Below are positions 54,947-62,287 of a stretch of 64,000 nucleotides of DNA, one piece after another. Each line of letters starts with the position of its first letter. Positions within the stretch are counted from its first letter, which is position 1. Position numbers and translations under genes: made by a program. The stretch covers positions 1-64,000 of the forward strand of contig NZ_KB905899.1 of the NCBI RefSeq assembly GCF_000381085.1, read 5' to 3'. A model generated the notes under the pieces. That model did no database searches, had not been told where the DNA came from, and saw only the letters and a list, made by a program, of their open reading frames with translations. Origin of the DNA: Thiomicrorhabdus arctica DSM 13458. GTDB lineage: Bacteria > Pseudomonadota > Gammaproteobacteria > Thiomicrospirales > Thiomicrospiraceae.

Positions 54947-55608
54947 AAGTTTATTAATTTGATTTATGGTGTTGTTGAGAAGCCTGTTTATCTTCATAGT
55001 TCGTCATTATTTTTCTTATTCGGCTTCCCGTCACTTTATTTGCTTGTCCAAATAAAGTAACCAAACAAAAGACACCCTGCTGACGCCCTCTATTTCACTA
55101 AGCTTGTCCGCTGACATTCCCTAAACTCGCTGTGCTCAAACATAGGGAATGTTTAAACGCGTCCTTCGCTAAGTTCAATGACGATTGCTTACAAAAGGGT
55201 AGGTCTCCACGTGAGTTTGTTTATTGTTGTTTGGGTCTTCTAGTGCTTTTGTATTTGCCCAGGCCTGGTCACTTTTAGTTTTAAGTTTATCTGAATCATC
55301 AAATCCCACGCCAAATTCCCCTTTGAAAGCAATCGAGCAATTCCCTTAACGAAGTGAACGGTTAAAAATCCCAGGTGTCTGAGTACCCCAAGGGCATTTG
55401 CTTCGCGTGCACGAGCGAGTTCTGGGATTTGAGTGAATGAGTTTAGGGAATGCCGATTGATTGAGCGGGGTGCCCTTTTGTGGTTACTATTTTGGGCACG
55501 CAAAATAGTCACGTGAAGCCTTTAAGGGAATAACTTTAGAAAGCAGGTGCTCAGAAAGGCTTCTCAACAGCCATCAGAACCAATTTCGAATAACTTCAAA
55601 AGAATCCA

Positions 55609-55620
55609 ACCAGGCCTGGT
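55609..55620. repeat. iterated palindrome closing the array
   Basis: Exact ACCAGGCCTGGT preceded by AAAAGAATCCA, as at the end of unit 1. It marks the right boundary of the array. Confidence 0.9.
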
Positions 55621-55686
55621 AAGCTTATTTTGAACTAAATCGTTTCGGCCTAGATTCATATAGTTTTTACACTGACTCCGATCTTC

Positions 55687-55727
55687 ATGAGCTAAGGATT
55701 GAGGCAAATTATTCGCTTTTAGCTCAT
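55687..55727. other. stem-loop in the gap before the TetR gene
   Basis: ATGAGCTAA (55687-55695) and TTAGCTCAT (55719-55727) form a 9-bp stem with a 23-base loop. It is the only structure I see in the 280-bp gap 55621-55900 upstream of the regulator; role unknown. Confidence 0.4.
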
Positions 55728-55900
55728 CATGAGGTTTTGAACCTAGTGAACAAAAGCAGAGTTATTACCTTACTTGCAGACCTTAATTTTGCTTTAAATC
55801 ATATTTTAAATCAACTATTGGCGTTAACACTTTAGTATTAAATGTACAGATGTTAGCATAAGGTTATTAACTTTATTGATAGGGATTGTAAAGCCATAAA

Positions 55901-56485
55901 ATGATGCCAAATAATACAAAACAAGAGATTGTTGAACTTTCCCTTAAGTGCTTTTCACAGTTTGGTTTTAGCAAAACCAATATGTCTATAATCAGCGAGT
56001 ATACCGGTTACTCTAGAGTGACTGTGCATAAGTACTTCAAAAATAAAAAAACTTTATTTAGAAGTGTTGTGCAATTGTGTACCAAAAATTCTATTAGTGC
56101 AGCAGAAGATAGAATGCAGAAAATTCAGTTAACTAATCCTTGGGATATGATTGAAGAGTATTTAATGGCCATTGGCAAAAAAGTGTTTGAAAATGTGCAA
56201 GATGATTATATTTTAAAAGATTTACAAAGTGCCGTTCATGACGAGGCAAAAGATATTGTTGATGCTAAACAAGCCATTACCATTAAGTTTATTCAGAATG
56301 AACTTGAACAAGGGATGAAACAAAACTTACTTGATTTGGAATCCATTCATACAACCGCTGAAGAGCTGGCCTATTTAATTGATTATTCTTATTATGGCAT
56401 TATGCGCAATGCAACTGTGCACGATATACCGAATCACGTGCATCGTTTGATTAAGGTTTATAGAAGCGCGACACAGGTGGCATAA
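55901..56485 (+). CDS. TetR-family transcriptional regulator
   Basis: 194-residue one-component regulator. The N-terminal helix-turn-helix (about 8-55) shows SIISEYTGYSRVTVHKYFKNKKTLFRSVV, the typical TetR recognition helix and the Tyr-Phe-Lys-Asn-Lys turn. The rest is a helical ligand-binding domain. Two adjacent ATGs start the frame. It is convergent with the DUF4395 gene; its target is unknown. Low GC and isolation between repeat remnants suggest an accessory location. Confidence 0.85.
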   Translation: MMPNNTKQEIVELSLKCFSQFGFSKTNMSIISEYTGYSRVTVHKYFKNKKTLFRSVVQLCTKNSISAAEDRMQKIQLTNPWDMIEEYLMAIGKKVFENVQDDYILKDLQSAVHDEAKDIVDAKQAITIKFIQNELEQGMKQNLLDLESIHTTAEELAYLIDYSYYGIMRNATVHDIPNHVHRLIKVYRSATQVA

Positions 56486-56553
56486 AGCCTTTACGTTGTG
56501 GGTTGCAAAGACTTGATTGTTATCTTTCTGCGCGAGTAACGTGTACCTGAAGA

Positions 56554-57303
56554 TTAATCTTTACTGTTGAGTTCAGCTTCTATTACTTTGCGTTCATTTA
56601 TCCACTTCTGCTGTTCAAAATCGACATTCATGCAGCTATAACAATGTTCTTTAAAGATTCCTACTTTAGCTAAAAGCCAGTGGATTTTACAACCTAAGCA
56701 AAAACCAAATACCGCTTCTAGCCACATAAAAGCAAAACAAACACCCACGAGTAATGGAATAAAATTAGGCATCCAATTTGTGGTGGTGGGTAATAATTCT
56801 TTAGAAAATAAAGTATTAACAGCTACTGCCACCGTGTCGGGATGAAAAAAAGTTAAGCACGATAGAATTAACGCGGCGCCAATGGCCCAAGCAAAACGTT
56901 TTGGTTTTAGTGGATCCCATCTTGGACGGATATTTCGCGTCAAAAAGGTGGCGATATGAATCGTTGGTGAAAGATACGCCGTTCTAACAAACATACCGAC
57001 AATCATTTCAAATAAGCCATAAAACAATACAAACGTTGGAATCGTGTAATCAAAAGGCGTTTTAAAAGCCTGAACATTAAATATAACTCTAAAACTGTCT
57101 GTCATTTCAAATGTTTCTTCCGAAAACGTATTTGGTGTTACCGTCCAGGTAGGGGCAAGAACGGTGGTGAAGAGTATGATCACCATATAGATGGGGATTA
57201 ACAGCATTAACCCCGCGCGCAATTGAACTGCATATTTATTGATAAATATGATGTCTTCTGTCTTATCTTGAAACCAAAGGTTTTTAAAATGATATTTAAG
57301 CAT
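56554..57303 (-). CDS. DUF4395 family membrane protein
   Basis: 249-residue polytopic membrane protein with about five hydrophobic segments. The central region FYGLFEMIVGMFVRTAYLSP and the CLGCKIHWLLAK near the C-terminus (CxxC) are characteristic of DUF4395, a family often found with sulfur-relay or thiosulfate-handling genes. A second Cys pair (CYSC) follows. It converges on the TetR gene. Function is unknown; a redox or sulfur-linked role is only a guess from the Cys motifs. Confidence 0.75.
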   Translation of the reverse strand: MLKYHFKNLWFQDKTEDIIFINKYAVQLRAGLMLLIPIYMVIILFTTVLAPTWTVTPNTFSEETFEMTDSFRVIFNVQAFKTPFDYTIPTFVLFYGLFEMIVGMFVRTAYLSPTIHIATFLTRNIRPRWDPLKPKRFAWAIGAALILSCLTFFHPDTVAVAVNTLFSKELLPTTTNWMPNFIPLLVGVCFAFMWLEAVFGFCLGCKIHWLLAKVGIFKEHCYSCMNVDFEQQKWINERKVIEAELNSKD

Positions 57304-57477
57304 TTTTCTTTCAATCCATATTGATTCATGTCGTTTGAGTATACAAGGTTAACATTTATTATATATGTGTAAAGTCAAAATGGTGTTAAAGAATGTGGTC
57401 GACTGTGAATGAAGTCTATGAAGAGCGAATTATTCAGTTTGTTTTTAAATAAACACCATGCAGGCAATTTTTAAATT

Positions 57478-57572
57478 TAACCGATGCTGATGCCCTCCAT
57501 TTTCCTCAGTTTGTCTGCTGACCTACTCTAAACTCCCGTATCGATCAGATACAGGGAAGGTTTAAACGCGAA
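57478..57572. repeat. decayed third copy of the repeat arm
   Basis: The stretch from CTGATGCCCTCCATTTTCCT to AGGTTTAAACGCG aligns with the middle of the arm at 54430-54510 with scattered changes, showing an older copy about 2 kb away. It lies in the 440-bp gap 57304-57744, which otherwise shows nothing recognisable. Confidence 0.7.
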
Positions 57573-57744
57573 ATTTTTTTAGGCACTAGGACCGTATTCT
57601 ATTAGGTATTGAATAATGATATTTTTGTCATTACAAAGAATGGGTAACTTCTCTGCAAAGTAAAGTCTGCTGAGTGTAAAATTGATAATAGTGGGTTGGT
57701 TTTAAGTCTCTTGTTGTATCAAAATCATAGGTTGTGTCGTTAAA

Positions 57745-59121
57745 TTGAAAAATATTTTAAGAACAGTTTCTGAACAATTTGGGAGTTTATTAGACTCGGG
57801 TGCCAACAAACTTGATGATTGGTTCATCAAGGATGTCCATAAAATTGCCATCACCGGTTTAAGTCGTAGCGGTAAATCAATGCTGTTCACCAGCTTGATG
57901 ACGACCCTTAAATACCGCTCAGAAGAAAATTATAATTGCCTTCCGCTGCTGAAAAGCCTGCCTATTGAATTCGTTGAAGGGATGAAGCTTGATGCGATTG
58001 AAAGCTATGAGCTTTTCCCGATTAAAGACCACATTCAATCTCTCGAAAATCAACGCTGGCCAAAACCTACTGAACAACTTTATGGTTTCAGGCTCACGAT
58101 CAGGCTGAAAGAGACAGGCTCCATTAAAAAATACCTGTTACCACACAAGGAGATAGTCTTTGAGTTTTTAGATTATCCGGGTGAATGGATTACTGATATG
58201 CCGATGCTGAATAAAACGTTTTCACAATGGTCAGATTCTGCATGGGCTCAACAGATGACTGAACCGCAAAGTTACTATGCACAAGAGTGGCATCACTTTA
58301 CACGAGCGTTTAATTTTGACTTGGTGCCCGATGATGACTCCATTGCATGTGTTGTAAACGAATACCGACACTATTTAAAAAAATCAAAAGCAGGTGGGAT
58401 TTCACTGCTGCAACCAGGGAGTTTTTTAATTTCGGGGTCGGGTTTTGATTGGGAGCATCATGGGTTTGCCCCTTTACCCACCAAGGTCACAAGTGATTTA
58501 TCGAATCCTTGGAATAAAGTGTTTTCAAATAACTATCAACTGTTTTTGAATCAATGGCTAAAGCCCTTAAAAGAAAACAGCTTTAAAGAGTCTGACAAGC
58601 AAATTATTCTGATTGATCTGTTTGAAGGGTTAAACCATAGCAAACTTCATCTTCAGCAACTCAAAGAGACCTTAAGTAATCTCTCTGAAACCTTTGTTTA
58701 CGGTAATCCAAGCTGGTTTAGCAAAACCGTATTACGCAATACGGCCATTGGTAAAGTCGCTTTCGTTGCGACAAAATCAGACCTTATTCCTGAATCTCAA
58801 AAACCTCAACTCTTATCGTTGTTGCAAGACATTACCGAAGGTGCGAGAGCAAAGTTTGAAGAAAAGGATATTGAATTTGATCACTTTCTGGTCTCGGCAA
58901 TTCAGGCCACCGACTCAGGTTTGTCAAAGAACAGCTTAAGATATACCAACTTACAGGATGAATATATTGAGGTGGAGTTTGAAGATATTCCAACAAGTTT
59001 AAAATCAATGAATCGTGATGAAAACTTCCCGGTTCTGCCGGTTAAGGTGCCTAAAGATTTCTTACCAAGAATTCTCAATGGCCGCGGTATGGATCGTTTA
59101 TTTCAGTACCTGTTAGAGTGA
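57745..59121 (+). CDS. ycjX: YcjX-family P-loop GTPase/ATPase
   Basis: 458-residue DUF463/YcjX protein. The P-loop is GLSRSGKS (38-45) and a DYPGEW segment near residue 140 resembles a switch motif, with FVATKSDL as an NKxD-like guanine motif. It begins with TTG; no in-frame ATG precedes it after the last stop. In enterics ycjX and ycjF sit next to phage-shock genes, which are absent here. Followed by ycjF after 20 bases. Confidence 0.92.
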   Translation: MKNILRTVSEQFGSLLDSGANKLDDWFIKDVHKIAITGLSRSGKSMLFTSLMTTLKYRSEENYNCLPLLKSLPIEFVEGMKLDAIESYELFPIKDHIQSLENQRWPKPTEQLYGFRLTIRLKETGSIKKYLLPHKEIVFEFLDYPGEWITDMPMLNKTFSQWSDSAWAQQMTEPQSYYAQEWHHFTRAFNFDLVPDDDSIACVVNEYRHYLKKSKAGGISLLQPGSFLISGSGFDWEHHGFAPLPTKVTSDLSNPWNKVFSNNYQLFLNQWLKPLKENSFKESDKQIILIDLFEGLNHSKLHLQQLKETLSNLSETFVYGNPSWFSKTVLRNTAIGKVAFVATKSDLIPESQKPQLLSLLQDITEGARAKFEEKDIEFDHFLVSAIQATDSGLSKNSLRYTNLQDEYIEVEFEDIPTSLKSMNRDENFPVLPVKVPKDFLPRILNGRGMDRLFQYLLE

Positions 59122-59141
59122 TAAAAGAGTGAGAAGGCATT

Positions 59142-60056
59142 ATGGAATCTAATTTTGAACAACCGACTTACCGGCCAAAAATTAAGCAAACTCCTCTTCA
59201 TGAGGCGCAACCGGTGCAAGCTTTACCAGAGAAATCCATTAGACTTGATTTAGATGATGACAAAAATAGTGGGGTCTCACTCTGGTTATGGGCCTTAGGA
59301 CTGGGGGTGCTAAGCATTTTATCGTTTTCAGTCTTTCATGCCATACAAACGATTGACTCTTATTTTAATACCTACCCAATACTGTCCAGTTTCTTAGGAT
59401 TAGGGTTAGGGGCATTTATCTTGGCAATTGCGTTGTTGATATACAAAGAAGTTAAAGGCTATTTGGATGTCAGTCAATTCGTGGATTCTAAAGTTGACTT
59501 AAAGGCGCTTGAAACCTTAGGTGATCGACACTCCACGCTAAACAAACTTCAAAACCACGCCTCACTCGTATCAAAATCCAGCTACGCTTCTCGTTGTTTT
59601 AGACAGTTCGAATCCGCCATTAATTCAGATTTAAGTAACCATGAAATTATTGGTTTATATCAATCGAAAGTGGCAGAACCTATTTTAAAAAAAGCAGAGG
59701 AGGTGTTAAAGAAAGAGTCTTTTGTGAGCGGAGGCTTGGCTTTTATAAGTCCCAATACCTTAATTCAAACTTTATTGTTTGCTTGGATAAGTGTCAGGAC
59801 ACTTAAACGTATTGCGAGGGTGTTTGGTTTGAGACCAGGGATTACTGGTAACTGGAAGCTTATTAGAGTGGCTGCTGAAAATATGGCCGCGCAAAGCTTT
59901 TTTGATCTAGCCACAGATGAAATAACCAATCAAATTGGCAGTTCTTTAGCGGCTAAATTTATGGAAAACTCTGCAGAAGCCGTTGCCGCTGGGGCACTTA
60001 ATATCCGTCTCGGAAAAGCATTAATTCAGCTGTTAAACGAAGCCAAACATGGGTGA
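59142..60056 (+). CDS. ycjF: YcjF/TIGR01620-family membrane protein (DUF697)
   Basis: 304-residue inner-membrane protein. A polar N-terminus is followed by two transmembrane helices (about 46-66 and 84-106). The C-terminal DUF697-like domain includes FVSGGLAFISPNTLIQ and RIARVFGLRPGITGNWKL. GAGAAGG lies just before the ATG. Paired with ycjX, as in many gammaproteobacteria; thought to take part in envelope stress responses, but the mechanism is unclear. Confidence 0.9.
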   Translation: MESNFEQPTYRPKIKQTPLHEAQPVQALPEKSIRLDLDDDKNSGVSLWLWALGLGVLSILSFSVFHAIQTIDSYFNTYPILSSFLGLGLGAFILAIALLIYKEVKGYLDVSQFVDSKVDLKALETLGDRHSTLNKLQNHASLVSKSSYASRCFRQFESAINSDLSNHEIIGLYQSKVAEPILKKAEEVLKKESFVSGGLAFISPNTLIQTLLFAWISVRTLKRIARVFGLRPGITGNWKLIRVAAENMAAQSFFDLATDEITNQIGSSLAAKFMENSAEAVAAGALNIRLGKALIQLLNEAKHG

Positions 60057-60109
60057 TTTAATGAGAAGTAATCCGGTGTATGCCTTTTAAATACTTCCAC
60101 ATAAAAGCA

Positions 60110-60121
60110 ACCAGGCCTGGT
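60110..60121. repeat. iterated palindrome between ycjF and dps
   Basis: Exact ACCAGGCCTGGT 53 bases after ycjF. A separate hairpin follows at 60195-60217 (TAACGTG with CACGTTA), whose loop contains CCTGGTTGC, a half-site of the palindrome. Confidence 0.9.
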
Positions 60122-60240
60122 CATTGATCATGAATTATTTTTGAAAAGCTTTATCAAAAGGCTTGGCTCTTAAAAACCTGTATTGTCGGAGTGGTAACGT
60201 GCCTGGTTGCCACGTTAATCACGGATGTTATTTGAACTGT

Positions 60241-60711
60241 TTATCTTGTCATTTCTCTCAACATCCAAGACGTTTTTTCATGGATGCGCATACGATCAGA
60301 CACTAACGCTACGGTGGATTCATCGTTCGCTTCTTGTGCTAATTTCAAGACTTGACGCGAAGTTTTTACAACCTGTTCGTGACCTTTAGTCAATAAATCC
60401 ACCATTTTGGAGGCACTAGGAACCCCTTCGACTTCTTTAATGGTACTTAATCTTTCAAATTCCTTAAAGGTTCCTGGTGCCGCGACATCTAGGGTACGAA
60501 TACGCTCGGCAATGTCATCAACCGCTAATGCCAACTCAGTATAATGTTCTTCAAACATTAGGTGTAATACGCGAAATTGTGGTCCAGCCACATTCCAATG
60601 GAAATTATGTGTTTGTAAGTACAGGGTATAAGAATCTGCCAAAAGGTGTTTCAAACCTTCGGCTATTTTTAGTCTGTTTTCTTTGCTAATACCGATATGT
60701 ATGTTACTCAT
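60241..60711 (-). CDS. dps: Dps-family ferritin-like DNA-protection protein
   Basis: 156-residue Dps/ferritin-like protein that stores iron and protects DNA during stress. The inter-subunit ferroxidase residues are in [13 protein letters not shown] (His about 35 and 39) and [12 protein letters not shown]. No long basic N-terminal tail is present, so DNA binding may be weak. Upstream (60735-60760) there is an imperfect AT-rich inverted repeat, ATCATGGTTATGAT, that could bind Fur- or OxyR-like regulators; that is speculative. Confidence 0.93.
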   Translation of the reverse strand: MSNIHIGISKENRLKIAEGLKHLLADSYTLYLQTHNFHWNVAGPQFRVLHLMFEEHYTELALAVDDIAERIRTLDVAAPGTFKEFERLSTIKEVEGVPSASKMVDLLTKGHEQVVKTSRQVLKLAQEANDESTVALVSDRMRIHEKTSWMLREMTR

Positions 60712-60990
60712 TTCATTTACCTCATTTAAGTGGATTCAATTAATCATGGTTATGATTATGGTTTGCAATTTATACGTACTAGGCATTATATAGTAAGTTT
60801 TTTTTGGTTTAAATGTTTTGGGGTTATTTTTAATGGAAAACTTAAAATAAAGTCTGTGCTGTAAACAAGTTTTGTCATTTGTGCCCAGTTTAACTTCTCA
60901 ATATTTTATTAAATAAGGGTCACTTGAATGGTGCGTTAAGCGACAAAGTGTTTTGTTTATCGCTACGGTCTCTTGAATAGAGGGGTTGGG

Positions 60991-61425
60991 TTACTGAAAG
61001 GTCTTGCCTTTGTGTTTAAGCCAGCCATCAATATGATGGTGTCCTGGATCATGGTGTGTCCAGTGTACTATACCTCCTTTTGAATTCCATTCGTACTCCC
61101 CATAAAAATGCACCGTATCACCTTTGCTTAGGCCGTTAATACGTGATGCCAAATCGATGTTATGAACGATGAGCAAGGTGTGACCGGAGGCCATTCTGAG
61201 AATGAATTTTTGATGCCTGCTACCGTGGGTGTCATCGGCTAAATTTTTAACGACTGTACCAGAACCTTGAACCTGAACATTACTTTGCCAGTTTTCAAAG
61301 GCATTGACAAGCGCTCTGTCATGATTGGTATTTTGCCCCGCAGAAGTTTGAGAGAAAGAAGGAAAGATTTCTGCCAAGCCATAAAGCGAAAAGGTGATGA
61401 TCAGGAGGAGGAGTATTTTTTTCAT
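60991..61425 (-). CDS. DUF3465 family exported protein
   Basis: 144-residue protein with an N-terminal signal sequence (about 1-25) followed by an OB-like beta domain. Family marks are VQGSGTVVKNLADDTHGSRHQKFILRM, KGDTVHFYGEYEWNSKGG and the His-rich VHWTHHDPGHHHIDGW close to the C-terminus. This matches DUF3465, whose function is unknown. The His cluster could bind a metal. Next to a DedA-family gene on the same strand. Confidence 0.85.
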   Translation of the reverse strand: MKKILLLLIITFSLYGLAEIFPSFSQTSAGQNTNHDRALVNAFENWQSNVQVQGSGTVVKNLADDTHGSRHQKFILRMASGHTLLIVHNIDLASRINGLSKGDTVHFYGEYEWNSKGGIVHWTHHDPGHHHIDGWLKHKGKTFQ

Positions 61426-61466
61426 ATGATGTCCTAATTTCAGTCAATTGCCTTTATTGTCACGTT

Positions 61467-62072
61467 CTACGGCCCATCGTCATGGGCATCATCTTTGGTT
61501 AAGGCCCGAATGGGTTTCGACCTTGTCCTTTTGTACCATTTTACCAGCCAAATTGAGACGCCTACGCCTGCTAAAATAGCAAAAAGCAATAATTCATATT
61601 TTTTAATATCCCCCATGAGCAGTTCAACGGTGTTGCCAAGCAGGTACCCTAAAGTTCCAACCACACTTGCCCAGACTGCGGCCCCGATAATATTTAAAAT
61701 AAGAAAACGTAATGGTGACACTCGGCTTGCACCAATGATAAACGGGGTGACGGTTCGTAATCCGTAGAGAAATCGAAACCCTAAAATTACCCATACTTGA
61801 TGACGGTCAAGCAATGTAAAGACTTTGTCTGATTTTATTTTCCAGTGAGGTCGTTTTTCCAGGAACTCTTTACCTTTGATACGACCTAGGTAAAAAAAGA
61901 GTTGATCCCCAAATAAGGTGCCTAGAAATGCACAAACAATCACCCACGGAAGCTCTAGATAACCTCTATGTGCCGCCAAACCGCCAAGGATAAGGATCGT
62001 TTCCCCCTCTAAGAAAGTCCCGATGCCTATCGCGGCATAACCATAGGTAGATATCAATTCTGCAAGTGACAT
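61467..62072 (-). CDS. DedA-family membrane protein
   Basis: 201-residue DedA/SNARE-associated-like protein. GTFLEGETILILGG (about 18-31) near the start, FLGTLFGDQLFFYLGRIKG and FRFLYGLRTVTPFIIGASRVSP are the family motifs with the Glu and Arg residues needed for function. About five hydrophobic segments. Members help recycle undecaprenyl phosphate or move phospholipids. It lies 41 bases upstream of the DUF3465 gene and is probably co-transcribed. Confidence 0.92.
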   Translation of the reverse strand: MSLAELISTYGYAAIGIGTFLEGETILILGGLAAHRGYLELPWVIVCAFLGTLFGDQLFFYLGRIKGKEFLEKRPHWKIKSDKVFTLLDRHQVWVILGFRFLYGLRTVTPFIIGASRVSPLRFLILNIIGAAVWASVVGTLGYLLGNTVELLMGDIKKYELLLFAILAGVGVSIWLVKWYKRTRSKPIRALTKDDAHDDGP

Positions 62073-62287
62073 TTTTGTGATCAGCTAATGTGTTAATGAG
62101 GCTTTCTAATATATCTGGATTAAGCGGTGAATTACAGCTTTATTCAAATACGAATGTTTCTAAGGTGGATAAGACATTTTGGGTGAGGTTTTTGCTACAC
62201 TCTCTAGATCATTGAAACGATGGCTTAAGCTGATTTTGCACTAAGCATCGGAAGGAAGTAAGCGAGAGCCGCTTCATTTGAAAGAAC

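Larger units (their letters stand above)
54934..55620. repeat. repeat unit 2 of the alternating-orientation array
   Basis: A direct, roughly 95%-identical (by eye) repeat of unit 1. It has palindromes at the left edge (54935-54946, exact), centre (55258-55269, one mismatch) and right edge (55609-55620, exact). The second arm carries an insertion of about 25 bp (beginning TACCCCAAGGGC near 55384), which explains the longer last interval. Sequence after 55620 departs from the repeat. Confidence 0.85.

Noticed and set aside
54284-55620. An insertion sequence or coding genes in the repeat array
   Set aside because: No transposase-like frame; the ORFs present are simple products of the repeated DNA and occur in both units.
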